Positions 1 to 6,168 of a stretch of DNA of 7,351 bases are shown one piece after another. A program made the translations under genes and the position numbers. The DNA comes from JACJWR01 sp964556255. Lineage in GTDB: Bacteria > Actinomycetota > Actinomycetes > S36-B12 > UBA10799. The stretch covers positions 1 through 7,351 of the forward strand of contig CAZKVQ010000086.1 in the NCBI GenBank assembly GCA_964556255.1, read 5' to 3'. The notes under the pieces were generated by a model. That model made no database searches. It was not told the DNA's origin and was given only the letters and a program-made list of their open reading frames with translations. Numbering within the stretch: position 1 is the stretch's first letter; each line of letters opens with the position of its first letter.

Positions 1-215
1 TGATGCAACTCGGCGCCGAAGGCGTTTTCGTCGGCTCCGGCATCTTCAAGTCGGGTGACCCGGCCAAGCGGGCAAGCGCGATCGTCACCGCCACAACCAA
101 CTACGACAACCCGGACGTGATCGCCAAGGTCTCACGCGGTCTCGGAGAGGCCATGGTGGGGATCAACATCGACACGCTTGCACCCGAGCAGCGCTACGCC
201 GGACGCGGCTGGTGA
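1..215 (+). CDS. pdxS: Pyridoxal 5'-phosphate synthase lyase subunit PdxS, C-terminal part (5' end outside window)
   Basis: This is the last 70 or so codons of PdxS, the (beta/alpha)8-barrel subunit that builds pyridoxal 5'-phosphate from ribose 5-phosphate, glyceraldehyde 3-phosphate and ammonia. The frame is open from the left edge: bases 1-2 end a codon, and the Met codon at position 3 is internal, not a start. Visible are the family block MQLGAEGVFVGSGIFKS (phosphate-binding loop near the barrel end), DPAKRASAIVTATTNYD, and the C-terminal tail ending RYAGRGW. The stop TGA at 213-215 overlaps the GTG start of pdxT by four bases, so the two subunits of the synthase complex are probably translationally coupled. 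Ammonia is supplied by PdxT through a channel to PdxS (family knowledge). Identification is secure; only the truncation by the window edge limits it. Confidence 0.97.
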   Translation, partial: MQLGAEGVFVGSGIFKSGDPAKRASAIVTATTNYDNPDVIAKVSRGLGEAMVGINIDTLAPEQRYAGRGW

Positions 216-868
216 GCCGCAGCGCGCCGGTGGTCGGCGTGCTGGCCCTGCAGGGAGACTTTCGTGAGCACCGGGCGATCATGGATCGGCTCGGCGCGCA
301 GACTGCGCTAGTGCGCGATCAGGACGATCTGGCCGGCGTCGACGGGCTGGTGCTGCCGGGAGGTGAATCCACCACAATCTCGATGCTGGTCGAGCGTTTC
401 GACCTGCTCGAACCGCTGCGGGCGGCGGTCGACGCCGGACTACCCATGTACGGCTCCTGTGCCGGCATGATCCTGCTCGCCACGACGGTGCTCGACGGGC
501 GGCCCGATCAGCATTGCCTCGGGGGCATAGATATCGCCGTTCGACGCAATGCCTTCGGTCGGCAAGTGGACTCCTTCGAGGAATCGCTCGCCATGCCGGC
601 ACTCGGTGACGAGCCGGTACGAGCAGTCTTCATCCGAGCCCCGTGGGTGGAATCGGTCGGCGAGCAGGTCGAAGTGTTGGGTACGGTCGAGCACGGGCCG
701 GCGGCCGGTAGGATCGTGGCCGTCAGGCAGGGACGCCGGTTGGCGACGTCCTTCCATCCCGAACTCACGGGGGATCTCCGGGTGCACCGGCTGTTCCTGG
801 ACATGGTGACCGAGTCGGGCCGCGGCACCGCGGCGCCGATGCCGGGCGATCGAACGGAGGATGCATGA
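212..868 (+). CDS. pdxT: Pyridoxal 5'-phosphate synthase glutaminase subunit PdxT
   Basis: A 218-residue class I glutamine amidotransferase that hydrolyses glutamine and passes ammonia to PdxS. The N-terminus VVGVLALQGDFREH is characteristic of PdxT. LPGGESTT (about residues 48-55) is the glycine-rich oxyanion/substrate loop. The nucleophile is Cys83 in GSCAGM, and the rest of the catalytic triad is His182 and Glu184 in SFHPEL. RNAFGRQVDSFE (about 112-123) is also a family block. The length is slightly above the usual ~190-200 because of a polar C-terminal tail (about 202-218) lacking family motifs. The start is GTG, overlapping the pdxS stop as GTGA. The stop TGA (866-868) overlaps the yebC ATG in the same way. 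Organisation and key residues are all intact. Confidence 0.97.
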   Translation: MSRSAPVVGVLALQGDFREHRAIMDRLGAQTALVRDQDDLAGVDGLVLPGGESTTISMLVERFDLLEPLRAAVDAGLPMYGSCAGMILLATTVLDGRPDQHCLGGIDIAVRRNAFGRQVDSFEESLAMPALGDEPVRAVFIRAPWVESVGEQVEVLGTVEHGPAAGRIVAVRQGRRLATSFHPELTGDLRVHRLFLDMVTESGRGTAAPMPGDRTEDA

Positions 869-1614
869 GCGGCCATTCCAAGTGGGCAACCACCAAGCAC
901 AAGAAGGCCGTGATCGATGCTCGCCGCGGCAAGCTGTTCGCGAAACTCATCAAGAACATCGAGGTGGCGGCCCGCACCGGTGGCGCCGACCCGGACGGTA
1001 ACCCGACGCTGTACGACGCCATCCAGAAGGCCCGCAAGAACTCCGTGCCGCTGGACAACATCGAGCGCGCAGTCAAGCGCGGCTCCGGTGCCGAGGCCGG
1101 GGGTGCCAACTGGGAGACCATCATGTATGAGGGTTACGCGCCCAGCGGCGTTGCCGTGCTGGTGGAATGCCTGACCGACAATCGCAACCGGGCAGCCTCG
1201 GAAGTCCGGGTGGCCATGACTCGCAATGGCGGAACGATGGCCGATCCAGGCTCGGTCGCATACATGTTCGCGCGGAAAGGGGTCGTGCTCCTGCCCAAGG
1301 CGGACTTGACCGAGGACGACGTCCTCCTGGCCGTGTTGGATGCCGGCGCCGAGGATGTGAACGATCTGGGTGAATCCTTCGAAGTCATCTCCGAGGCGTC
1401 GGATCTGGTGGCCGTCCGTACGGCCCTACAGGAGGCCGGGATGGACTACGACTCCGCGGAGGCGTCGTTCGTGCCCAGCGTCGAAGTCGAGTTGGACGCT
1501 GAAGCTGCGCAAAAGGTCTTCCGGCTGCTCGAGGCACTCGAGGATAGCGATGAGGTGCAGAACGTCTACTCGAATGCGGACGTGAGCGACGAGGTGCTCG
1601 CGGAACTGGAGTAG
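865..1614 (+). CDS. yebC: YebC/TACO1-family translation factor (often annotated as transcriptional regulator)
   Basis: A 249-residue protein of the YebC/TACO1 family, at the normal family length. The N-terminus MSGHSKWATTKHKK and the following DARRGKLFAKLIKNIEVAAR are near-canonical for Actinobacteria. Also seen are YDAIQKARKNSVPLDNIERA (50-69), YEGYAPSGVAVLVECLTDNR (88-107) and the C-terminal ALEDSDEVQNVYSN (224-237). The family was long labelled a DNA-binding regulator. TACO1 is a mitochondrial translational activator, and more recent work points to a ribosome-associated role relieving stalls at proline-rich stretches; which applies here is inferred. The ATG at 865 overlaps the pdxT stop (ATGA), with GGAGG at 856-860 as ribosome binding site. 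It probably shares a transcript with pdxST. In many actinomycetes yebC lies near ruvC, as it does here apart from one intervening gene. Confidence 0.96.
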   Translation: MSGHSKWATTKHKKAVIDARRGKLFAKLIKNIEVAARTGGADPDGNPTLYDAIQKARKNSVPLDNIERAVKRGSGAEAGGANWETIMYEGYAPSGVAVLVECLTDNRNRAASEVRVAMTRNGGTMADPGSVAYMFARKGVVLLPKADLTEDDVLLAVLDAGAEDVNDLGESFEVISEASDLVAVRTALQEAGMDYDSAEASFVPSVEVELDAEAAQKVFRLLEALEDSDEVQNVYSNADVSDEVLAELE

Positions 1615-1639
1615 GCACTTTTTCCCGGCTGGCCGGTGC

Positions 1640-1657
1640 GTCAGCGGGCTTGCTGAC
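1640..1657 (+). other. Short perfect stem-loop after yebC
   Basis: GTCAGC (1640-1645) and GCTGAC (1652-1657) are exact reverse complements around a 6-base loop, 26 bases past the yebC stop. There is no following T-tract, so it is not a standard intrinsic terminator. It could be an RNA 3'-end structure in a GC-rich actinomycete, or chance. A second small palindrome, CCGGCTGGCCGG, lies just upstream at about 1625-1636. Confidence 0.3.
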
Positions 1658-1680
1658 AGTTCTCGCATTACCTTCGAGGG

Positions 1681-1724
1681 GCGGGCCGCGGCTAGCACCA
1701 ACAGTGGTTGAGCGTTCGGCCCGC
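1681..1724 (+). repeat. 8-bp inverted repeat with nested hairpin upstream of the acyltransferase gene
   Basis: GCGGGCCG (1681-1688) and CGGCCCGC (1717-1724) are exact reverse complements separated by 28 bases. Inside the loop, ACCA (1697-1700) and TGGT (1705-1708) can pair around ACAG. The element ends about 40 bases before the start codon at 1766. It may be a 5'-leader RNA structure or an operator, but high GC content makes chance inverted repeats common, and I recognise no known regulator site. Confidence 0.3.
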
Positions 1725-1754
1725 GACGGGGAATAGTCGACGAGCGACGGGACT

Positions 1755-1759
1755 GGAGA
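1755..1759 (+). promoter_or_regulatory. Ribosome binding site of the WS/DGAT gene
   Basis: GGAGA lies six bases upstream of the ATG at 1766. This supports the upstream start, and so the lysine-rich extension, over the internal ATG at 2006-2008, which has no comparable purine-rich site in front of it. Confidence 0.65.
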
Positions 1760-1765
1760 ACGCGA

Positions 1766-3406
1766 ATGGGTGCCGACCTGGGCATGGGCCTTGGGCGTGC
1801 AGACGACGATGGAAGCCACGCGGGGCCGGTTGATCGTCCGGATCCGGCAGCGCACAAGCCGACGGTGAAGAAGGCCACCAAGAAGTCCCCGGCCGCGCAG
1901 GGTAGCAAGCCCAAGAAGGGTAGCCAGCCTAAGAAGAAGATCCCAGTGAAGAAGGCCGCCCGGAAATCCGACGCGCCAGCCACCGTCACGGTGAAAGCCA
2001 AGCGGATGTCCGGCTGGGACTTCGCCACGTGGCGAGTCGCCTCCGACGACCCCGTGATGCGATCCACGATCATCGGTTTGCTGCTGCTCGACTCAGCACC
2101 TGACTGGGACACCTTGGTCGAGAGATTCGACCGGGCAAGCCGCACTGCGGTGGTGCTGCGCCAGAAAGTGGTCGAAGGCCCGCTGGGATACGAGGCGCCA
2201 CGGATGGTGGTGGATCCAGACTTCGATCTCAGTTTCCACCTCCGCAGGTTCAGGATGCCCGCGCGCTCCCGATGGGCCGACATCCTGGAGGATGCCCGCC
2301 GTCAGAGCATGACCGATTTCGACCGGGATCGGCCCCTGTGGCGGGTGACCCTGCTGGAGGGCCTCGCCGACGGCAAGGCTGCCGTCCTCGTGAAACTGCA
2401 TCACGCCATCGCCGATGGACAGGGGGCGGTGATGCTGGGGGCAGCGCTGTTCGACTTCACCCCGGAGGGTGCGGATCTCGGGCCCATGCCCCCCGAGCCG
2501 ACAGCCGAGGAACTTGACCAGTCGGGTTTCGTCGATGTCATGGTGCGGGACAACCTGGGTTGGGTTGCCAAATCCGCCGGAGATGTGGTTCGAGGTCTCG
2601 GTCCGGCCGCGCTGGCGGCGATGCGAGACCCGGGGGCGATGGCAACCAGGGTGCTGCAGACCACCGGTTCGATCCTGCGCCTGACGAAGATTCCGTTGGG
2701 GCCGCTGTCTCCGCTGATGACCCACCGCAGCATCAACTACCACTTCGACACGTTCGACATGCGGCTGGAGGACATCAAGAACTACGCAAAACGCAACGAA
2801 GCCACAATCAACGACGTTTTCCTGGCCGCCATCGCCGAGGGACTGGGGGAGTACCACCGCAGGATGGGCAAACCCGTCGAGCGCTTGCGGGTCAACATGC
2901 CGATCAGTCTGCGCACCCCGGGCAAGTCGAGTGTGGACAACGCTGTGACGATCGCCCGGTTTGAGCTGCCCGTGGCTCAGAGCAACCCGATCGAAGTCAT
3001 GGAGGAGGTCGGTCGGACGGTGGCCCGATGGCGCAAAGAACCTGCGCTGGCCATGTCAGACCAACTCGCCGAGCTCTCCCGACTCATCCCGCCAGAATTG
3101 ATCTCGGCCGTGGCGCAGGCCAGCGACCTGACCGCCTCCAATGTCCCCGGGGTGCCCGTGCCCGTGTGGTTGGCGGGCGCCCGCGTCAGCCGCATGTATC
3201 CGCTGGTCGCAACCATCGGTGCGGCCGTCAACGTCACGATGCTCACCTACGACGGAGTTGCGTCTATCGGAGTGAGCACCGACGACGCAGCCGTGGACGA
3301 TCGGGAGGAGATCATCCGCTGTCTGCGTATGGGCTTCCGAACGGTGGTGGGCAAACCGGTTGCCACCGGAACGCCTTTGACGCGGCGCAGGACGTCCAAG
3401 TCCTGA
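1766..3406 (+). CDS. WS/DGAT-family O-acyltransferase (wax ester synthase/diacylglycerol acyltransferase) with lysine-rich N-terminal extension
   Basis: A 546-residue member of the bifunctional wax ester synthase/acyl-CoA:diacylglycerol acyltransferase family, which esterifies fatty alcohols or diacylglycerol with acyl-CoA to make storage lipid. The catalytic motif HHxxxDG is present as HHAIADG (212-218). The preceding block around DFDRDRPLWRVTLLEGL (184-200), the ND pair in TINDVFLAAIAEGL (349-350) and the SNVPG motif (458-462) complete the acyltransferase and C-terminal WS/DGAT domains. The catalytic part begins near residue 81 (RMSGWDFATWR). Residues 31-80 contain 16 lysines plus 2 arginines and a single acidic residue, in KKA/KKSP/PKK patterns like histone-H1 tails. 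The preceding ~30 residues are acidic and glycine-rich. The ribosome binding site favours the long form. An alternative start at Met81 would give about 466 residues, the typical family size. No signal peptide is seen. Substrate cannot be told from sequence. The gene sits alone between yebC and ruvC, with spacers of 151 and 74 bases. Confidence 0.9.
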   Translation: MGADLGMGLGRADDDGSHAGPVDRPDPAAHKPTVKKATKKSPAAQGSKPKKGSQPKKKIPVKKAARKSDAPATVTVKAKRMSGWDFATWRVASDDPVMRSTIIGLLLLDSAPDWDTLVERFDRASRTAVVLRQKVVEGPLGYEAPRMVVDPDFDLSFHLRRFRMPARSRWADILEDARRQSMTDFDRDRPLWRVTLLEGLADGKAAVLVKLHHAIADGQGAVMLGAALFDFTPEGADLGPMPPEPTAEELDQSGFVDVMVRDNLGWVAKSAGDVVRGLGPAALAAMRDPGAMATRVLQTTGSILRLTKIPLGPLSPLMTHRSINYHFDTFDMRLEDIKNYAKRNEATINDVFLAAIAEGLGEYHRRMGKPVERLRVNMPISLRTPGKSSVDNAVTIARFELPVAQSNPIEVMEEVGRTVARWRKEPALAMSDQLAELSRLIPPELISAVAQASDLTASNVPGVPVPVWLAGARVSRMYPLVATIGAAVNVTMLTYDGVASIGVSTDDAAVDDREEIIRCLRMGFRTVVGKPVATGTPLTRRRTSKS

Positions 3407-3444
3407 GCCGCGCGGCGCAACCCTGCTGGCGGACGGCACCGGGA

Positions 3445-3450
3445 TAGCCT
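3445..3450 (+). promoter_or_regulatory. Possible -10 element upstream of ruvC
   Basis: TAGCCT fits the actinobacterial TAnnnT -10 pattern and lies 30 bases before the ruvC start, in the short spacer after the acyltransferase gene. No convincing -35 box, LexA box (TCGAAC-N4-GTTCGA type) or RecA-NDp/PafBC-type motif is visible with correct spacing. Weak candidate only. Confidence 0.25.
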
Positions 3451-3480
3451 GTGTTGGTTGTCACCTGACGGGAGCCGGTC

Positions 3481-3993
3481 ATGCGCGTACTAGGGGTGGA
3501 CCCCGGCTTGACGCGTTGCGGCATCGGCGTCGTCGACGGTGCTCCCGGCCGGACTCTGTCGATGCTCAGCGTCGAAGTCCTACGAACTCCGGCCTCCGAC
3601 GAACTGGGTTCCCGCCTCGCTGCGATCGAGCGCGCGGTATCCCGACACGTGGCGGAGCACCAGCCCGAGAGGCTGGCCATCGAGAGGGTGTTCAGCCAAC
3701 ACAACGTTCGCTCGGTCATGGGGACCGCGCAGGCAGCCGGCATATGCCTACTCGTGGCCCACAGGTACGGCATCCCGGCGTCGATGTACACCCCGACCGA
3801 GGTGAAGGCAGCGGTGACTGGCTCCGGCAGAGCTGACAAGGCACAGGTGGGGATGATGGTCGCTCGGATTCTGAAGGAGAGCGTCATCCCAGGGCCGCCA
3901 GATGCCGCCGATGCGTTGGCGCTGGCTATCACCGATGTCTGGCGGGGCAGCGGCAACCGGCGGATTGCCGAAGCCCTGGGGGCCCGGTCATGA
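3481..3993 (+). CDS. ruvC: Holliday junction endonuclease RuvC
   Basis: A 170-residue RuvC resolvase, the dimeric, Mg2+-dependent nuclease that cuts Holliday junctions after RuvAB branch migration. The RNase H-like active-site acids are all present: Asp7 in VLGVDPGLTRCG, Glu68 in LAIERVF, and Asp141 and Asp144 in DAADALALAI. These correspond to D7, E66, D138 and D141 of the E. coli enzyme. FSQHNVRSVMGTAQAAG (71-87) and YTPTEVKAAVTGSGRADK (103-120) are conserved blocks for DNA contact and dimer packing. The ATG start has GGGAG at 3470-3474, six bases upstream. The stop TGA overlaps the ruvA ATG (ATGA), giving a ruvC-ruvA-ruvB operon. Normal length and intact. Confidence 0.98.
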   Translation: MRVLGVDPGLTRCGIGVVDGAPGRTLSMLSVEVLRTPASDELGSRLAAIERAVSRHVAEHQPERLAIERVFSQHNVRSVMGTAQAAGICLLVAHRYGIPASMYTPTEVKAAVTGSGRADKAQVGMMVARILKESVIPGPPDAADALALAITDVWRGSGNRRIAEALGARS

Positions 3994-4620
3994 TCGCGTC
4001 GCTGCGGGGAACCTGTCTGGCCACCAGCGGTGAGACGGCGATTGTCGACGTCGGCGGGGTCGGCTATCGGCTCACCTGCACCCCTGGGGCGATGGGCAGC
4101 CTCCGCCAGGGCGCGGAATGTCGCCTCGCCACCGNNNNNNNNNNCCCTGGTGGTCCGGGAGGATGCCTGGACCCTCTACGGGTTCGCCGACGACGACGAG
4201 CGCGACCTCTTCGACCAGTTGACCTCGGTCAGCGGCATCGGCCCCCGGATGGCCGTGGCGGCTGTCGGATCCCTCGGGGTCGAACAACTACGCACGGCGA
4301 TCGGAGCCTCCGACATCGCCACCCTCACGAGGGTTCCGGGCATCGGGAAGAAGGGCGCCGAACGGATCGCACTTGAACTGCGCGACAAGATGCCGACCGT
4401 CGCCGTTCCTTCAAGGACTGGCAGCGCTCAGACGCCTGGCGCGGACCTAACCGGATGGCAGTCCGCAGTGCTCGAGGGGCTCGTCGGACTCGGCTGGCAG
4501 ACCCGTGACGCGGAGCGGGCGGTAAGTCTGGTCGCCGCTGACATCCTGGCCGACTCCCTGGATCCTGAGGACATTCCAGCCCTGCTGAGGCGGGCACTGT
4601 CACGGCTGGATCGGGTATGA
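3990..4620 (+). CDS. ruvA: Holliday junction branch migration protein RuvA, interrupted by a 10-N assembly gap
   Basis: RuvA is the tetrameric junction-binding protein that loads the RuvB motor. The N-terminal OB-fold (MIASLRGT, VGGVGYRLTC) is read from 3990. The Ns at 4135-4144 shift the downstream part into another frame as written. Removing all ten Ns joins ACCG to CCCTGG and gives T-A-L-V-V-R-E-D, exactly the family motif before TLYGF, and a 206-residue protein of normal size. In that numbering the two helix-hairpin-helix motifs are LTSVSGIGPRMAVAAVG (74-90) and LTRVPGIGKKGAERIALELR (109-128). The flexible linker covers about 131-150, and domain III, which contacts RuvB, starts at GWQSAVLEGLVGLGW (152-166). 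It is not a real pseudogene. The ATG overlaps the ruvC stop, and the stop TGA (4618-4620) overlaps the ruvB ATG. Confidence 0.95.
4135..4144. other. 10-N assembly gap inside ruvA
   Basis: Ten undetermined bases, a conventional placeholder length for a scaffold gap. The reading frames on either side of ruvA require the true length to be a multiple of three, and zero bases fits the RuvA family best. Confidence 0.97.
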
Positions 4621-5651
4621 CAGACGGGTCGGCCGACCGCCTCGTGGGTTCCGACGCCCAGCTGGGCGACGGAGATGTCGAGGGCGCCCTTCGACCAACG
4701 AGTCTTGCCGAGTTCATCGGGCAAGACCGGGTCCGGGCACAACTCGACCTGGTGCTGACTGCGGCCCGCCGCAGGGGTCGGCCGGCCGATCATGTGCTTC
4801 TGAGCGGTCCACCGGGGCTGGGGAAGACAACCCTGGCCATGATCATCGCGACAGAACTTGGGGCGCCGATCAGGATCACCAGCGGCCCCGCGATCCAGCA
4901 TGCCGGCGACTTGGCAGCTGTTCTGACCAGCCTGGAACCGGGCGAGGTGCTCTTCCTCGACGAGATCCACCGGATGGCGAGGCCGGCCGAGGAGATGCTG
5001 TACCTGGCGATGGAGGACTTCCGCGTCGACGTCGTCGTGGGTAAGGGTCCGGGGGCCACGGCCATCCCGCTGGAGTTGGCACCGTTCACCCTCGTCGGGG
5101 CGACCACACGTGCCGGGCTCCTACCCGGGCCGTTGCGTGACCGCTTCGGATTCACGGGTCACATGGACTTCTACGAGGCCGACGACATCGAACTCATCAT
5201 CGAGCGCAGTGCCCTGTTGCTCGACGTGGCGATCTCGCCCGAGGGGGCGGCGGAGGTCGCCGGACGGTCCCGCGGTACCCCGCGTATCGCCAACCGGCTT
5301 CTGCGCCGAGTGCGCGACTATGCCCAGGTTCACGGCGACGGCGTGGTGGATCTTGCGACGGCCAAGAACGCGTTGACCCTGTACGAGGTCGACGATCTCG
5401 GGCTGGATCGGCTCGACAAGGCCATCTTGTTGGCCCTCTTGACCAGATTCGCCGGTGGACCTGTGGGTTTGAACACGTTGGCGGTTGCGGTCGCCGAGGA
5501 GGCGGAGACCGTGGAGACGGTCAGCGAGCCGTTCCTGGTGCGACAGGGCTTGCTGATGAGAACTCCGCGCGGCCGGATGGCAACGCCCGAGGCGTGGTCG
5601 CACTTCGGACTGCAGCCACCCACCAACGGGCAGGCAGCCATTTTCCAGTGA
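4617..5651 (+). CDS. ruvB: Holliday junction branch migration ATPase RuvB
   Basis: A 344-residue AAA+ hexameric motor that drives branch migration with RuvA. The order of motifs is complete: LRPTSLAEFIGQ (26-36), Walker A GPPGLGKT (64-71), Walker B LFLDEIH (112-118), sensor 1 GATTR (161-165), arginine finger in LRDRFG (Arg174), sensor 2 in GTPRIANRLLRR (220-231), then the C-terminal winged-helix domain ending with LMRTPRGRMATPEAWSHFGL. The RuvA-contacting beta-hairpin region lies around FRVDVVVGKGPGA (135-147). The ATG overlaps the ruvA stop by four bases, so translation is probably coupled. No missing residues. The short tail after HFGL (QPPTNGQAAIFQ) is ordinary family variation. Confidence 0.98.
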   Translation: MTDGSADRLVGSDAQLGDGDVEGALRPTSLAEFIGQDRVRAQLDLVLTAARRRGRPADHVLLSGPPGLGKTTLAMIIATELGAPIRITSGPAIQHAGDLAAVLTSLEPGEVLFLDEIHRMARPAEEMLYLAMEDFRVDVVVGKGPGATAIPLELAPFTLVGATTRAGLLPGPLRDRFGFTGHMDFYEADDIELIIERSALLLDVAISPEGAAEVAGRSRGTPRIANRLLRRVRDYAQVHGDGVVDLATAKNALTLYEVDDLGLDRLDKAILLALLTRFAGGPVGLNTLAVAVAEEAETVETVSEPFLVRQGLLMRTPRGRMATPEAWSHFGLQPPTNGQAAIFQ

Positions 5652-5655
5652 TCCT

Positions 5656-5684
5656 GGCGCCCGCCTGCGCCGCCCACGGGCGCA
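5656..5684 (+). terminator. Weak hairpin region after ruvB
   Basis: Overlapping GC-rich inverted repeats lie just past the ruvB stop: GGCGC (5656-5660) with GCGCC (5667-5671), or alternatively TGCGCC (5666-5671) with GGCGCA (5679-5684) around a 7-base loop. No T-tract follows. It could weakly separate the ruvCAB and yajC-secD transcripts. Low confidence. Confidence 0.25.
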
Positions 5685-5691
5685 CACGGGT

Positions 5692-5697
5692 TAGGAT
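5692..5697 (+). promoter_or_regulatory. Possible -10 element for yajC-secD
   Basis: TAGGAT in the context GGTTAGGATCAATG matches the actinobacterial TAnnnT -10 consensus, 45 bases before the yajC start. It sits in a 91-base spacer downstream of the ruvB hairpin region, where a new promoter is plausible. There is no clear -35 hexamer about 17 bases upstream, which is common in high-GC actinomycetes. Confidence 0.4.
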
Positions 5698-5742
5698 CAA
5701 TGCGCGTCGGGTACCGCGCCCGCACCGACCTGGAGGACTTGC

Positions 5743-6159
5743 GTGAACTCCCTGCTCCCACTGCTGGTCATCGTCGCGATGATCGCCCTGTTCTACCTGT
5801 TCGTGCTCCGTCCGGCAAAACGTCAGCAGACGGCTGCGAAGCAGATCGTCGACCGGGTCGCCGCTGGAGACGAAATCATGACGACCGCTGGGATCTACGG
5901 GACCGTGATCTCGGTCGAAGACGACATCATCACTCTTGAGGTCGCCCCGGGGGTGCAGCTTTGCTACGCGAAGGCTGCGGTGGCCAAGATCAAGGACGAT
6001 CCCGCGGCCGGGGAGGGCTCCGACCCCGCGGCAGAGTCGACAGACTCGGCGGAGGAGGTCGCGACGGATCATGGAAACGCTTCGGCGACCGGCTCCGATG
6101 CTGCTGCGTCCGCGCCGTCTGAGACGGTGACCGGGGACGTGCAGGCCGAGCGTCGCTGA
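5743..6159 (+). CDS. yajC: Preprotein translocase accessory subunit YajC
   Basis: A 138-residue small membrane protein that associates with SecD-SecF in the Sec translocon. A single N-terminal transmembrane helix spans about residues 4-22 (LLPLLVIVAMIALFYLFVL). It is followed directly by the positive RPAKRQQ motif, the YajC signature that keeps the C-terminal part cytoplasmic. The YajC domain continues as GDEIMTTAGIYGTVISVED (42-60) and VAPGVQLCYAKAAVAKI (67-83). Residues 86-138 form an acidic Ala/Ser/Glu-rich tail typical of low-complexity actinobacterial extensions. The start is GTG, supported by TGGAGG at 5731-5736, six bases upstream. The downstream secD starts 9 bases after the stop, so the two are co-transcribed. 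Confidence 0.96.
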   Translation: MNSLLPLLVIVAMIALFYLFVLRPAKRQQTAAKQIVDRVAAGDEIMTTAGIYGTVISVEDDIITLEVAPGVQLCYAKAAVAKIKDDPAAGEGSDPAAESTDSAEEVATDHGNASATGSDAAASAPSETVTGDVQAERR

Positions 6160-6168
6160 CCCGGGACA

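Noticed and set aside
440..889. Long minus-strand open frame opposite pdxT (149 codons), and others such as 2093-2857 and 3312-3956
   Set aside because: These are shadow frames of GC-rich genes. The + strand frames carry full family motifs, and the antisense products show no recognisable domain.
1653..1674. CTGACA (1653-1658) and TACCTT (1669-1674) as a -35/-10 promoter pair
   Set aside because: The spacer is only 10 bases, far short of the usual ~17, and CTGACA is part of the stem-loop at 1640-1657.
3407..3480. Search for a LexA/SOS box or PafBC-type (RecA-NDp) promoter before ruvC
   Set aside because: ruvCAB is often DNA-damage regulated in actinomycetes, but no TCGAAC/GTTCGA pair is seen. 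TTGTCA (about 3459-3464) is too close to the start codon and has no -10 at the right distance.
3990..4376. ruvA as a frameshifted pseudogene with a 128-codon product
   Set aside because: The frame break coincides exactly with the Ns, and removing them restores a normal RuvA. The product read after the gap in the first frame is Arg/Pro-rich nonsense.
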